DNA from: a virus
Direction: 5' to 3' (one strand)
IMG/VR virus record: IMGVR_UViG_3300024180_000003
Location: 40,849-104,848 of that record
DNA: 64,000 nucleotides
Shown: positions 16,701 to 26,300 of the stretch, piece after piece
How the letters are laid out: each line of letters starts with the position of its first letter
Numbering within the stretch: position 1 is the first letter of the stretch
The notes under the pieces: model-generated
Database searches by the model: none
What the model saw: only the letters and a program-made list of their open reading frames with translations
Told to the model about the DNA's origin: nothing
Translations under genes and position numbers: made by a program

Positions 16701-19555
16701 TTAATATCTGAATGTCCCCCTACCTTACCTGGGCTGAAATTAACAGGTAGCCCTTTTAGGTGTTTATTTTCCGGTAATACCTTATCATTGTACGCTCCTG
16801 CTGAAGAACCTGTTACAAAAGCTGTATCTATACTTGCTGAGTAAGTATTATCAGTTCCTTCGACTGAGGGTGATTTAATTTTGGATCGTTCTAAACTATG
16901 TGGCTGTATGATAATACCTACATCTAAATTTGCATTAGAGGGTACAAAATCTTTAATCATTTTAAAGAGTACGTTATCGTAGAATTTAAAAATACGTACA
17001 AAATCTTTTAGATTGTAATTTAAATACTCTTTTCCTAAATCCGGAAAAATATTGTACTTCAGTCTCTCTAGCGTATACTTAAACTTATAATCAGGTGATT
17101 CATAAACATCTTTATTAAGATCTCTAGGATCTCCAATCCAATGATCTAGACTAAACTGTGCTTGTGTGTAGTTTGCTCTTATTAAGTCTGCTTGTTCATT
17201 AATGTACTTATTTAACACTGTTGAAGGTGAAAACCCTACTTCTACTTTTCTTGACTTATATATGTTAGTAGATTGTCTATTTCCTTGTGGATTTTCTAAT
17301 GTTATTGATCTATTACCAGTTAGTACTTTTCCATCTTCTGGGATGGATGGTATTACTGTTACGCTGTTTAAAGAAGATGTATAGGCATTTTCCGGTCCAA
17401 AATATATCGAGTCTTCATGCTGCCCGAATGTTTTAATTGTTAAAAAGTCTTTAGGTATACCAAAGCAGTTTATAAGTGCTCTTAGTCCCCGTTCTGTACC
17501 TTTTGATTTAAGTAAAAGTGGTATGTTGTGGTAGAGTCTTTTATATACACTTGCTTCATAATCTTTTGTAGATATAGATTTGCCGGTAGAAGTGGTGCCA
17601 CCTGTAAATGCAGTTGACATTCCTCCGGATAGTTGACCTGCTCCATAAAAGCTAGAACCTGTTATCCATGCTATATTTCCTTGCGGTCCTGCTATTGTTT
17701 GTTTTATTACTATCTCTCCAGCTATAGATGTTGATTCATAAGTAAATTCTCCACCGTGTCCATTACTACTTTTTATAGCATTATTAAATCGATACTCTCT
17801 TGCAACTGCTCCAGTGTAAACACCTGCATTTCCTATATAAAATAATGTATTACCTGTTGCTGCATCTATAGTAGATGTTTTTGATACATCGTTAGTAGCT
17901 TGGTATGTAATTGTTGTTCCTTGTACAGAAGTTAAAGTAATTGTCATATTACTATCTGCAGTATTTGAATCACTTCTAAATCTTATAAAGCCACTTGCAA
18001 ATTCTGCTTCAGTAAAAGGACCTGCGTAGTGATTTATTACTTCGCTTTGACTACCGCTATCGTATGTATCCTGTATAATGTAACTGAATAAGTCGTTTGT
18101 GCCTTCAACAGAATTATACAGTTTTATTCCCATACTCTTTACTGCCTCCTGTACTAAGTCTTTAGATATACCGTAATCTAACCTGTTATCTGTATCGTAC
18201 TTATCTGTTAGAGCTTTAGTGTATATCCATAAGTTATCGTAATGCTGACCGAGCATATGAGTAAATGTAATAGCTGCTTTATTATTATCATCGTCTGCTA
18301 TATATTCTGGTAGAAATCCGGTCAATACATCTAGATTTCTTGCATCATAAGAAGATGCAGATGTTATCTGTTCGTCAAACCACGCTACCGATGCTGTATT
18401 ACTTATCTCTAAATTTACATAAGGTTTATCATCATTAGACTTAGGCCACGACTTAGATCCACTTTCATAGTATAGGAACCTTTCATAGTGATCAAAATTA
18501 TTTACTATACCATCTATTAGGTTCCTTGTTGCTACTATACTTCCGCTTGCTGCTACTGTGTTAGGATTGTTAATTCCTTGTTCTGTAAGTAGGTCACTCT
18601 CATATGCTTCTAGTAGACTTACTTTATATTTAAAGTTTCTAAGTCTTTCTTCAGCAGAAGAAAAGTGAATAAAGTTTTCATACTCTCTATGGTCTATGCC
18701 GATGTTGGCACTCTTTTCATTTATGAGTGAAAATAATTCTTTATTAGAGTTATTAGATTCATAACTAAATAAATCATTTAATTTAAAGTACTCTGTAGGT
18801 GTACTGTCTTGAGTCTCTAATTCTACAGAAAAGTTTGCTTGTCTTAGCTTTGGAGCCTGTCTTTCTTCTTCCTCTATATCAGGTATAACTAAAGTAGCTA
18901 TTGAATCTGATACTTTTTCTACTAGTTGAACATCACTCTTAATATCATATTTATCAGGTAATGGTTCATACAGTCTAAGTGCAACTGTGTATTTGTTATC
19001 TAGTTGGAATGTATCTATATTTGTTACTATCAGAAGATCATTATCTCCCATGTTAAGGGAAAGTTCTTCAAAGTAACTCTTACTCTTTATCTTTTCTTTT
19101 AGTTCGTCTGTTCTATTAATTAACTCGTTAACTTTTATCTTATCGGAATAAAGTAAAACTTCTTTACGGTCTGTTGATATACTGTGTATGTATAAATCTT
19201 GCTTACCGTTACCTATTGTGAATACATCGTTTAAAAAGTGAAATAGTACCTTTACTTTAGTACGTGCAAATCCTTGCTGTATGGCTAGTTCAGCAGGTTT
19301 TAATTCTATTTCTGTTGATTTTTGATCTTCTGTGGGTATACTTAGGTTTGGAACCGGAAGTGAGTAGTTATACGAAGAGTACAGTCTATAATTATTTACC
19401 GTATAGAAGTGAGTCTCAATATAATGCTTATTAAAGTCAAACTCCTTGTTAACTTTAAAATTGTCTATTAAATTAAGATCCTTACTTGAGTATTTCTCTA
19501 CATCAGGTAAGCTATTAGCAATAATATCTTGTGAAGTGTATGTTACTTTAGCCAT
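13778..19555 (-). CDS. Giant tail protein ending in Hint/intein-like domain
   Basis: At 1925 residues it is the largest gene here. Most of it is beta-rich virion-type sequence, and its place next to baseplate genes suggests a large tail or baseplate protein. Residues 1795-1923 form a complete Hint domain: CVSMDTNI at the N-terminal splice junction, TPGH (TxxH) in block B, and final ILSHN. Only Thr-Lys follows before the stop. All classic splicing residues (Cys1, block B His, penultimate His, terminal Asn, Thr +1) are present. Splicing would leave ..QDEL-TK; cleavage without splicing would release the domain or make a reactive thioester. Confidence 0.8.
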   Translation of the reverse strand: MAKVTYTSQDIIANSLPDVEKYSSKDLNLIDNFKVNKEFDFNKHYIETHFYTVNNYRLYSSYNYSLPVPNLSIPTEDQKSTEIELKPAELAIQQGFARTKVKVLFHFLNDVFTIGNGKQDLYIHSISTDRKEVLLYSDKIKVNELINRTDELKEKIKSKSYFEELSLNMGDNDLLIVTNIDTFQLDNKYTVALRLYEPLPDKYDIKSDVQLVEKVSDSIATLVIPDIEEEERQAPKLRQANFSVELETQDSTPTEYFKLNDLFSYESNNSNKELFSLINEKSANIGIDHREYENFIHFSSAEERLRNFKYKVSLLEAYESDLLTEQGINNPNTVAASGSIVATRNLIDGIVNNFDHYERFLYYESGSKSWPKSNDDKPYVNLEISNTASVAWFDEQITSASSYDARNLDVLTGFLPEYIADDDNNKAAITFTHMLGQHYDNLWIYTKALTDKYDTDNRLDYGISKDLVQEAVKSMGIKLYNSVEGTNDLFSYIIQDTYDSGSQSEVINHYAGPFTEAEFASGFIRFRSDSNTADSNMTITLTSVQGTTITYQATNDVSKTSTIDAATGNTLFYIGNAGVYTGAVAREYRFNNAIKSSNGHGGEFTYESTSIAGEIVIKQTIAGPQGNIAWITGSSFYGAGQLSGGMSTAFTGGTTSTGKSISTKDYEASVYKRLYHNIPLLLKSKGTERGLRALINCFGIPKDFLTIKTFGQHEDSIYFGPENAYTSSLNSVTVIPSIPEDGKVLTGNRSITLENPQGNRQSTNIYKSRKVEVGFSPSTVLNKYINEQADLIRANYTQAQFSLDHWIGDPRDLNKDVYESPDYKFKYTLERLKYNIFPDLGKEYLNYNLKDFVRIFKFYDNVLFKMIKDFVPSNANLDVGIIIQPHSLERSKIKSPSVEGTDNTYSASIDTAFVTGSSAGAYNDKVLPENKHLKGLPVNFSPGKVGGHSDINFHINFATGSADFGEIVPQGTVFYHPDGTEYNIEEVYKPGNVIGVDPVIKDKFVGTPYEIHPTGSIASLHQDFYIMFSSESIDNRFPGNTSFDADIHHPNLVCIAYNLQNSSSRWSARFNDSSDYHSFDPLPNDVILSAFEQSGSIGVKKEIHKFYTPLNGFIIEEPTAAFVDITFKYSDYSPTQATTSLILTSNVLPLLTKHYVVRRSGTPGDIYSSQVGVIIPYSSSAATKALAFKEAIDSPNGQKFRFNLDIVTKFEEGDTLRISQKQLGTSGNIASNPSTLNSVMPTYMLNSNSYPIPNWSGGKNKSRTNIRHNATTFYNEEVKTISGSVTKNIADESPKYNGELSGSTITITDGELNVNNPFKYLSHPVTKFNITPVEQSSADVLESLFIMDSSNPTEYNTNIAACGAFTLISDAYQFYHDGTTSPPLANGSDKVYLDINGATVFAGNGTGDFYSTAIQTGNTVEKFAMEIETDGTILSITNCGTLDSTAPLAPSSAWYNSSITSNNVSAVPFRAYNCEVGTTMIVTASDESSNEAYSSLGVVNTSVFGSINCSTLSDGDDITLSVKLRDAVGNVSPESTVHTAAHHHGKVIPKQVAVPSGYSGYFAVKESAMLLLTQSINYTAAYKVQVHHSVDFNGTVSVIFDGNHTGATQRTATSTYISASSATPGTSSVFINDFASQDFSSPTYGNTVYGYVYLTDTFGNVGAYHTASVTHKPEYDYDWENATGAGTPPTYINLTGYAQTGSTYVRAKQNGGYVGNTDYEMQSLSPGNFLQAYNPYYSYLGNRTYGKGNSNVFTAIVTENSGTNTRYGAYRKKIVKDGYTYIMGPSQGWSQDELCVSMDTNILMKTGKQKLAEELQVGDIIRTQHEDTLEWFEDIIIRKEISSAEKETLEIEFEDGTVLIATPGHRVYIEEENKFIALRDIKVEQKASGKIIRSIKEGAKQKVVSLTVEKCRTYISNGILSHNTK
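13787..14173 (-). other. Hint/mini-intein coding segment (129 aa)
   Basis: The segment runs from Cys1 (14171-14173) to Asn129 (13787-13789). It has no homing endonuclease insert, so it is a mini-intein or bacterial intein-like (BIL) domain. The C-terminal extein would be two residues, far shorter than in ordinary inteins. Confidence 0.75.
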
Positions 19556-19586
19556 TTACTTTTTTTATTTTAATCTATTTACTACT

Positions 19587-20576
19587 TTATAATAACCTAT
19601 ATCCAACTTCGTTTTCAGCATCAGGATCGTTAAATGTTATAAGCCTAAAAGATACTTTGTTATTCATACTTCCTGTTTTGTTTGCTGCTTCAACAATTGC
19701 ATCAGCTTTATACCCTGCTTGTTTTAACTCTTCTACAAAAAAGTCTAATGTCATTTCCTTTGATTCCCTCGGTGTTGCAGGTATAAAGTAGGAACTATCT
19801 CCGCCTCTTCTTGAATTCCAGTCTCCTTTATCTGATGAATCTTTTCCGAACATCCAGTAGAATTTATTTTTATAGTTATTTGCTATCGCTCTAACCCATG
19901 TAGGTCCTCTATGCCAGTGAAAAATATTAATGGTATTGTTATGTTTCATATAATTATATGCTCGACCTAATACCTGGTTACCGTCTTTGAATATACTAAT
20001 AAGTTCATCTACATCTGCTTGGGAAGATGCTGCTTGTGCTTCTGCTTCTGCTGCTTGTGCATCTGCTGTAGCTTGTGCTTCTGCTTGGGCGGCGTTTGCT
20101 TCTTGTGCTGCTTCTGCTGCACTGTTAGCTATTGTGTTTGCAGTTTCTAGTGCAACTATATTTGCATTTGCTGCTGCTAGATCTGCTTGTAATAAAGCAA
20201 CTTTTTCTACATCCTCGTAAGATATTTCGTTACCTGTTGCTAATTGTATTTCTAATTCAGCAATTCGTCTATTTCCATCTAATATCTGCTGTCGCAATTG
20301 TGCTACTTCATCAAGTAGTGGTTGAATTGATTCTAACTGCCTATCAATTTGGTACAGTTCTGAACTTTTTTCTACTAGGTACTGATGACTATCTCTTTCT
20401 CCTTCTACGGGTATTAGCAAATATAGTTTCGAGTACAGTCTAAAGAGCTCTTCTATTGTGTCAGGGTCTACAATAGGTTCGGGTTCTTTAAAAAAAGTAA
20501 ACTTACTATCGATAGTGTTCCTAAATGAACTCTTATCAAATACTGTTTTTGATATTTTTACTTTTTTACTATCCAT
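19587..20576 (-). CDS. Coiled-coil, Ala/Gln-rich tail protein
   Basis: It has 329 residues. Positions about 70-205 form a long coiled coil, first Leu/Gln/Glu heptads (QLESIQPLLDEVAQLRQQI) and then an Ala/Glu/Gln run (AAEAAQEANAAQAEA). A compact C-terminal domain (from about 215) is rich in Trp, Tyr, His and Asn. This shape suits a trimeric fibre or connector between baseplate and the giant protein downstream. It overlaps the upstream gene by eight bases. Confidence 0.65.
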   Translation of the reverse strand: MDSKKVKISKTVFDKSSFRNTIDSKFTFFKEPEPIVDPDTIEELFRLYSKLYLLIPVEGERDSHQYLVEKSSELYQIDRQLESIQPLLDEVAQLRQQILDGNRRIAELEIQLATGNEISYEDVEKVALLQADLAAANANIVALETANTIANSAAEAAQEANAAQAEAQATADAQAAEAEAQAASSQADVDELISIFKDGNQVLGRAYNYMKHNNTINIFHWHRGPTWVRAIANNYKNKFYWMFGKDSSDKGDWNSRRGGDSSYFIPATPRESKEMTLDFFVEELKQAGYKADAIVEAANKTGSMNNKVSFRLITFNDPDAENEVGYRLL

Positions 20577-21627
20577 TTCTTACAATCTTAAAGATTTGGT
20601 CATTATCTATTACTACATCTGTTCCGTCTATTTCTGATTTTATTAATACCTTATAAAATCTCTCTGGTTGAAGACCGTCTAAGTATATATCAAAATAGTT
20701 AGATTTACTATCACAGCTTAGTTTAGTAAACGTAGTATCAAAGTCAACTATCATTTCCTCTGTAAACTCATCTCTAAGTCCCCAGTACGATGCAGTTGGT
20801 AGAGCATAATTAACAGTATATGCAGACGATGTAGTAAAGGTTCTAGTTGGATAGTTTGGTCTTGAATTTACTCTAAACCTTACCTTTCCTTCATCTGCGT
20901 ATTTACCTTTATTATTTTTTAAAGTAATAACTGCATCTGCATCTGTTAATGTTGGTAGTGAACCAGAATTATGACTAAAATCATCCCATTTTATTTCTAA
21001 ATATGGTGGGTAGATTGTGTTGGTGTCGCTGGAATAGTATTTTAATCTTATAGATGCTGATGTAAAGTTTTCGTAAGCATCTTCTACTTTGAGTAGTAAC
21101 CCATTGTTAGCTAGTGGACTGACATCTTTAGTCCATTCATTAACTGCGTTAGTTATATTTAAATCCAAGTCATAAGGTGTAGTTTTATCTAATGACTTAG
21201 ATGCACTAACAATAACACCACTATTTGTACCTACATAATCTCCTCCTGCAGATGACCAGTTAGTACCTGAGTCACTTGCTGTCCAAGAGCATCCACCTTT
21301 GCTTTCTGGGTTATCTCCAAGCTTACCTAATCCTTCTCCCCATGCTCTTGTAATTACATGACTTTCTACTTTAAAGCTACTAGGTATTTCAGATGCAAAG
21401 TTTAAGAAACATTTTAAGCTAGCAGAAAAGTCTGAGCCTCCTGCTTTATCTGTTAATACTTCTTGTATATCTTCTGTTTTAAACTCAATTAATGCTCTAG
21501 CAGTAAACCCTGTTCCAGAAGATGGAAATCCACCTATTTCTAGTAACTCATCTCTACCGGTATTCTTATACGGGTATTGAGAGTATATTGTTGAGTCTTG
21601 AGTAGGAAAAATTCTGTATAGTGCCAT
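20569..21627 (-). CDS. Tail protein with DNRLRE-like domain
   Basis: The N-terminus reads FPTQDSTIYSQYPYKNTGRDELLEIG followed by ARALIEF, the pattern of DNRLRE-type beta-sandwich domains found in surface proteins and some fibres. It has 352 residues. A C-terminal part with FYKVLIKSEIDGTDVVID may be a second beta domain. It is three bases after the gp6-like gene. Carbohydrate binding or structural attachment is a reasonable guess. Confidence 0.6.
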   Translation of the reverse strand: MALYRIFPTQDSTIYSQYPYKNTGRDELLEIGGFPSSGTGFTARALIEFKTEDIQEVLTDKAGGSDFSASLKCFLNFASEIPSSFKVESHVITRAWGEGLGKLGDNPESKGGCSWTASDSGTNWSSAGGDYVGTNSGVIVSASKSLDKTTPYDLDLNITNAVNEWTKDVSPLANNGLLLKVEDAYENFTSASIRLKYYSSDTNTIYPPYLEIKWDDFSHNSGSLPTLTDADAVITLKNNKGKYADEGKVRFRVNSRPNYPTRTFTTSSAYTVNYALPTASYWGLRDEFTEEMIVDFDTTFTKLSCDSKSNYFDIYLDGLQPERFYKVLIKSEIDGTDVVIDNDQIFKIVRNG

Positions 21628-21629
21628 TT

Positions 21630-23423
21630 TTATAATGTTGTTATTCTACCTTGAATATCGTTGTCTGGGTATTTTAATTCAAATATCATAGGATCTAATG
21701 AAGGGAAAATAATATTGTCTTTCATTGCTCCCGGTATATCGTAATCGTACTCAGAATAGCTACCTCCGGTTTTAGTTGTTATCTTAATATTCTGTATTGT
21801 TTGAACTCCTTTTATTCTATCTAATAATGTATATACTGTTGATAAGTTTATCGGTTGATTAATTAATCGATTCGATGTTCTAAAGTAATTCTTTAATGCT
21901 AAAGAGCAGTTGAATAGAACTTCTCTAGAATTGTAATTAGGTAGTGATATTATATCATAATTAATACCTATGTTTATAATGTAAGCATCTTTAATATCAA
22001 GAGAATCGGTTAACATCATATACGGTGCAAGGTATTCTTTTAGATTATTTTTAAGTTGTGTTGAACCTTCTGTTAGTTTATAATCCTTATCATACGCTAA
22101 AACATACAAACATACATTAGTACTGTCAATTCTATCATAGCTTTTGGCATTACTTGTTGTAACTATGTCTGGTGTTGTCACAAATGATTTAGCTATTGCT
22201 CCTAGATTAGGTGTCATAGTCAAGGCTCTAAATGCATAATCTTGCTTAGTTACTAGTCTACCTTGCTCTGCAAAAGCTTTAAGAGAGTTTTGTCTTACTT
22301 CTTCTGCTGAATCTCCGTCTTTACCTCCCGTTGCAGGTTTTGGATTATTATAAGTTAACGTACCTGAATAGGTATTATCTATTGCTGTATATGTAGCATT
22401 TGTTGAAGTTGTAAGTGTGTTTGCTTCTACATTTGATGCAACTCCTCCACCTCGTAGATACCTAACTGTCAGTACGGTGCTAGATGGTGCTATACCGTAA
22501 CTGTCTGTATATAAGAAGTTAGAAGGATCATATGCATAATCTAGTCTACTTATACCTCCAGTGAATGGAGAACCAATATTTGTCGGGTTAGGTACAACAG
22601 CTGTATTCTCTGTTGTTGGTGCTCCTGATCCGAATTGAACTTGCATTTGGTTGTTAGACCTTAATCTTGTTACAAATCTTCTCGGAACATTGATTAATGT
22701 TAATAGGTCTTCTGACCCTGTGATGTTTGTAGTTTCATATACTGTTTCTTGACCTAAGTACGGTACTTCGTACCATTTATCTCCATTGCTGTCTACTATA
22801 TCAAGTACTCCTATTATATTAATGTCATCTATTTCAAAAGTAAAGTTTTGCTGGTGTCCTATTACTTCTACTGTTTTAGTAGCTATCTCTCCTGCTGATG
22901 CTGTTGCCTTTTTTGTAAGTATGAATTCCGAAGGATTATCTCCCATTAATGAAAAAATTGTAACATCTGTAGGGTCATAAGAACTGGAAAATTTAAAATC
23001 AACTGGTTGATTAATTACAAATTTTTGTTTACCGTATTCTAATTGAACATTGCCGTTTACAGATAAGGCTTGATCCCAATCTGGTGTATAGGATGCTCCT
23101 GATGCGGCTACACGTTGTGATACTTCGATTTCTACTGATGATGCTCTTGTTGCTCTTGGTCGATATCCCATCATGTAAGCTAATGTATATAGGTTACTTG
23201 GGTTTTGAGCGTACTGTAGGTATGTTTCTTGAAGTTGTGAGTCTTGGTAGAAAGATAATATGTCTCCTACATAAGCAGACATTTCCATAAACATCATACC
23301 TGGTGATGTTGCAGAGAAGTCGTTATAGCTATCTGGGAAGTAGTTCTTAGACATCTCTATTAACTGCTGTCTTAAGCTGTTAAAGTCTTTGTCTGTATAT
23401 TTTATACTAATATTTTGAGCCAT
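21630..23423 (-). CDS. Baseplate wedge protein, T4 gp6-like (J family)
   Basis: The N-terminus carries the family hallmark: YTDKDFNSLRQQLIEMSKNYFPD, then TSPGMMFMEMSAYVGDILSFYQD and YMMGYRPRAT. The middle contains EVRQNSLKAFAEQGRLVTKQDY, also typical of J/gp6 proteins. It is 597 residues, close to T4 gp6. It would form the wedge dimer ring of the contractile-tail baseplate. It lies directly beside the gp25-like gene, as in other T4-like phages. Confidence 0.9.
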   Translation of the reverse strand: MAQNISIKYTDKDFNSLRQQLIEMSKNYFPDSYNDFSATSPGMMFMEMSAYVGDILSFYQDSQLQETYLQYAQNPSNLYTLAYMMGYRPRATRASSVEIEVSQRVAASGASYTPDWDQALSVNGNVQLEYGKQKFVINQPVDFKFSSSYDPTDVTIFSLMGDNPSEFILTKKATASAGEIATKTVEVIGHQQNFTFEIDDINIIGVLDIVDSNGDKWYEVPYLGQETVYETTNITGSEDLLTLINVPRRFVTRLRSNNQMQVQFGSGAPTTENTAVVPNPTNIGSPFTGGISRLDYAYDPSNFLYTDSYGIAPSSTVLTVRYLRGGGVASNVEANTLTTSTNATYTAIDNTYSGTLTYNNPKPATGGKDGDSAEEVRQNSLKAFAEQGRLVTKQDYAFRALTMTPNLGAIAKSFVTTPDIVTTSNAKSYDRIDSTNVCLYVLAYDKDYKLTEGSTQLKNNLKEYLAPYMMLTDSLDIKDAYIINIGINYDIISLPNYNSREVLFNCSLALKNYFRTSNRLINQPINLSTVYTLLDRIKGVQTIQNIKITTKTGGSYSEYDYDIPGAMKDNIIFPSLDPMIFELKYPDNDIQGRITTL

Positions 23424-23425
23424 TT

Positions 23426-23833
23426 TTATACTATGTTAATTAAGATTTCATCCTCTAAGTCTGTTCCTACTATGGCAAACTTTAAGCCAAACTCTATTGT
23501 GTTATATTCTGTTTTATTTTCTAGAAATAAGTCTATAATATTAAGTTCAGGGAAATAGTTTACTAATGCTTCTCTTATTAGTACTTCAATATCTTCTAAG
23601 TTTTCAACAGTAGCGTTTTCAAAAAGCATACTTCTAAGTCCTGAACCAAACGTAGGTCTAAGATATCTTTCACCTTTTCCTGTTAGTAGGTAATTTATTA
23701 AATTTGCTTTGATCGCATCAATAGATTGATATGTAGAATTAAATACAGCATTACCTGAGAAAGGTATCGCTACACCTATTGCTTTTCTAGGTTGTAAATC
23801 TAACGGATTAATCTTTTTTGCTTCAAATGCCAT
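23426..23833 (-). CDS. Baseplate wedge protein, T4 gp25-like
   Basis: Its 135 residues match the gp25/GPW family: INYLLTGKGERYLRPTFGSGLRSMLFE, then LEDIEVLIREALVNYFPEL. This protein nucleates sheath assembly on the baseplate. The gene is two bases before the gp6-like gene. Confidence 0.9.
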   Translation of the reverse strand: MAFEAKKINPLDLQPRKAIGVAIPFSGNAVFNSTYQSIDAIKANLINYLLTGKGERYLRPTFGSGLRSMLFENATVENLEDIEVLIREALVNYFPELNIIDLFLENKTEYNTIEFGLKFAIVGTDLEDEILINIV

Positions 23834-23838
23834 TTACT

Positions 23839-24270
23839 CTATATTAATTGTTTTGCTGCATCTACATTGTTAGATGCTTTAAATACTTCTCCTGCTTTTT
23901 TAACAAAGTCTAGAGAACTTATATCTATTCCGGGTGCTGGTCCTCCTTGCAGTCCCATTTGAGATGCCATGCTAGTAGCCATATTAGTGCCTCCTTGTAC
24001 CATGTTAGATGTTCCAGAGAATACGTTTTTGTATTCTTGATTAGTCATCGTAGACTTAGTCATTCTTAACATCTCATCTAGAGATGTTTTACCTGTTTTT
24101 GGTGCTACTATTGGTTTCTTAACAGGTACTCTCTGAGTATTTACTGTTGCCTGTGGTGCACTAGGGTTGCTTGCGATCTTAATTGCCTCATTCATTACTT
24201 CTTGTAATTCTGATTTAACTGCAGATCGTACTTCTTCCCTGATTATTTTTCTTAGTTGATCTAGTTTCAT
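23839..24270 (-). CDS. Small tail-module protein with tag-like start
   Basis: It has 143 residues. The start MKLDQLRKIIREEVRS is a charged helix that resembles the N-terminal tag but is longer. The rest is Gln/Thr/Met/Gly-rich. No family is recognised. It sits between the gp25-like and a hub-like gene. The ATG is directly next to a TATAAATA box, so its message would have almost no leader. Confidence 0.55.
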   Translation of the reverse strand: MKLDQLRKIIREEVRSAVKSELQEVMNEAIKIASNPSAPQATVNTQRVPVKKPIVAPKTGKTSLDEMLRMTKSTMTNQEYKNVFSGTSNMVQGGTNMATSMASQMGLQGGPAPGIDISSLDFVKKAGEVFKASNNVDAAKQLI

Positions 24271-24273
24271 ATA

Positions 24274-24282
24274 TATAAATAG
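24274..24282 (-). promoter_or_regulatory. Candidate late promoter box
   Basis: The coding strand reads CTATTTATATAT immediately before the ATG at 24270. Confidence 0.35.
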
Positions 24283-24287
24283 TTATG

Positions 24288-25136
24288 TTATGGAAGTTGG
24301 TTATTAATTCTAAATTTTATTTCGTCTATCAACACTCTTGTTGAAGAACTAAAGGATTTAGGACCTTTTAGTACTGCTATATTAAAAGAATCGTAGACTA
24401 CAGCGTAACGACGTTTTGCGTAACTAGGTGAATCTTTATCCTCTTCAATTTTTATTGTATATTCTTTACCTGACGATGGTTTAGTGTAACCGTAGACTGT
24501 TCCGCCTGCATCATCTATGGATTTCTCGTCAAGTAAACCTACATTTGACGGTAGGTTTTCTATTACAGACATAATATGGTCTTTTTGATCCTGGGGTAAT
24601 TTATCTACACATGTAAATAATTTAAAATCTAAGCTCATTAGCTTTGCTTTGACTGGTGTCATTGTTGCTAGTGCTGAGTTTGTTACATATTTGATAGCTT
24701 TCTGATCTTGCTCTAGCATCTCTACTATCTTACATGCTATGTTTAACAGTTGAGCTAGTCTGTTTTGTTTCCCTACTGAAATAGAGTATATTACACCCCC
24801 ACCTGGTCCAGGAGGTAAACCGATAGTACCTGGCACTGGTAGCATCTCTAATAACGTTATAATTATTTTTGCTGCTTTTATCGGAGGATCTAATTTATCA
24901 GCAAATGCTGCTATAGGTTCAATCTTCTTTTCGACTAATGTAATCTTATTAATTAGAGAATCTCTTGTCTTAAGTATATTTTCCAGTATAGATAAATCTG
25001 GGCAGAAATTACCTAGTAGTTCCTGAAGTACCTTAGCTATTAACTTAGTTACTTGTGCCATAATAAGCCCTTCTAGTTTACCTATTAATTTACCTATAAA
25101 AAGGCCTAGTTGCGATGGAGGGATAGTACACGGCAT
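24288..25136 (-). CDS. Tail/baseplate protein, probable hub region
   Basis: It has 282 residues. The N-terminal 130 residues are helical and hydrophobic (LGLFIGKLIGKLEGLIMAQVTKLIAKVLQELLG) with a Pro/Gly-rich linker PGTIGLPPGPGGG. The C-terminal part is mixed. It lies between the spike protein and gp25, so a hub or tape-associated role is possible. No catalytic motif is seen. Confidence 0.5.
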   Translation of the reverse strand: MPCTIPPSQLGLFIGKLIGKLEGLIMAQVTKLIAKVLQELLGNFCPDLSILENILKTRDSLINKITLVEKKIEPIAAFADKLDPPIKAAKIIITLLEMLPVPGTIGLPPGPGGGVIYSISVGKQNRLAQLLNIACKIVEMLEQDQKAIKYVTNSALATMTPVKAKLMSLDFKLFTCVDKLPQDQKDHIMSVIENLPSNVGLLDEKSIDDAGGTVYGYTKPSSGKEYTIKIEEDKDSPSYAKRRYAVVYDSFNIAVLKGPKSFSSSTRVLIDEIKFRINNQLP

Positions 25137-26296
25137 TATTCTACGAAGGTTTTAGTTGATTTAAGATTTGACTTTCCGCTTGGATTTATAAGAGCCTGTT
25201 GTTGCTGTAATCTTGCTAAAGCAGATGCTCCCTCTTTTACTAAACTTACTACTGGTCCTCCTCCGTTTGAAGCTGCTTGCATAGCGTTACACATTGATTT
25301 AAGTATATCTATAGTATCGCTAAGAAATTGCTCAACCTCGTGACCTTTCATTACTGGTTGTTTCTTTTCATTATTATACTCACGTGCTTTAGATCCTAAA
25401 AAGATTTTAGGTGCATCTATACAGAGGTAATCGCTAGCGTCTACGTTAACTGTGTTTGCGTTTATTCCTGCTGATTTAGCGCTTGATATTAATATATCGT
25501 CTGTCTTAGCATTAAATGTTAATCTTCCTGCGTTTAGTACTACCTGTTCTCCTTGGTACTTAGTTGGTAAGTCCGGTACATCGTCGTAACTATCTCTTTT
25601 TTGATTAGCTAATGTAATTGGTACTATGTGGTTGGATGTTAAGTATATAGATGAAGGGTCCTTATCTATATTTTCTACTATATGGTATATACCGTTCTTG
25701 TTTAAGTTTACATTAGTCTGACCGTTGCTTATTAGAATAAACGGATCGTTAATGTTATCTTCATCTGTTAATGGATTAATTTCTGAAAAACCTCCTGACA
25801 TTCGTATCGATTGTGCCAACCTACCTTCTATTATAGTATCACCTGGGTACGGTTGTAAAGGGGCAATTTCTGGATTTAAGTTTAATCCGTCTTGAATATC
25901 TACCTCTGCGTCTGCGTCATCTTTTACTGGGTAGGCGTTAACATGGGGGTGGTTAAATATCTTATAAACTGTCTGATAATAATCTACATCGATGTCTCCG
26001 GAGTTACTTATTATCTTATTTGGACCTTTAACTAAGTATACTATTTCATTCTTTAGAGGAAGTGTGTTTATATTAGGGTTCAATGGATGTGCGAAACCTG
26101 TAAAGGCTTCTTCTCCGGATTCAGAATCATCATAGGACAGTCCTAACTCTCTATAGAATATACCACCTACACTTGCTGCTTTACCAGCGAGTTCATATCT
26201 AGGATGATCTTTATCTATTATTACATCTATAACCCTAACAGGTTTATTTAATGTATTAAATTCATCGTCTCTTAAGTCCGGTCCTTTTATACTCAT
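25136..26296 (-). CDS. Baseplate spike/needle protein, gp5-C-like
   Basis: It has 386 residues. An OB-like N-terminal region is followed by EGRLAQSIRMSGG and a repetitive beta stretch (QVVLNAGRLTFNAKTDDILISSAKSAGINANTVNVDA) typical of the triple-stranded beta-helix of membrane-piercing spikes. There is no lysozyme domain, unlike T4 gp5. It shares one base with the downstream gene start. Confidence 0.7.
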   Translation of the reverse strand: MSIKGPDLRDDEFNTLNKPVRVIDVIIDKDHPRYELAGKAASVGGIFYRELGLSYDDSESGEEAFTGFAHPLNPNINTLPLKNEIVYLVKGPNKIISNSGDIDVDYYQTVYKIFNHPHVNAYPVKDDADAEVDIQDGLNLNPEIAPLQPYPGDTIIEGRLAQSIRMSGGFSEINPLTDEDNINDPFILISNGQTNVNLNKNGIYHIVENIDKDPSSIYLTSNHIVPITLANQKRDSYDDVPDLPTKYQGEQVVLNAGRLTFNAKTDDILISSAKSAGINANTVNVDASDYLCIDAPKIFLGSKAREYNNEKKQPVMKGHEVEQFLSDTIDILKSMCNAMQAASNGGGPVVSLVKEGASALARLQQQQALINPSGKSNLKSTKTFVE

Positions 26297-26300
26297 GACT

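Noticed and set aside
19987-20443. Ala/Ser/Cys- and Leu-rich frames on the plus strand
   Set aside because: They are the antisense of the Ala/Gln-rich coiled coil in the tail gene.
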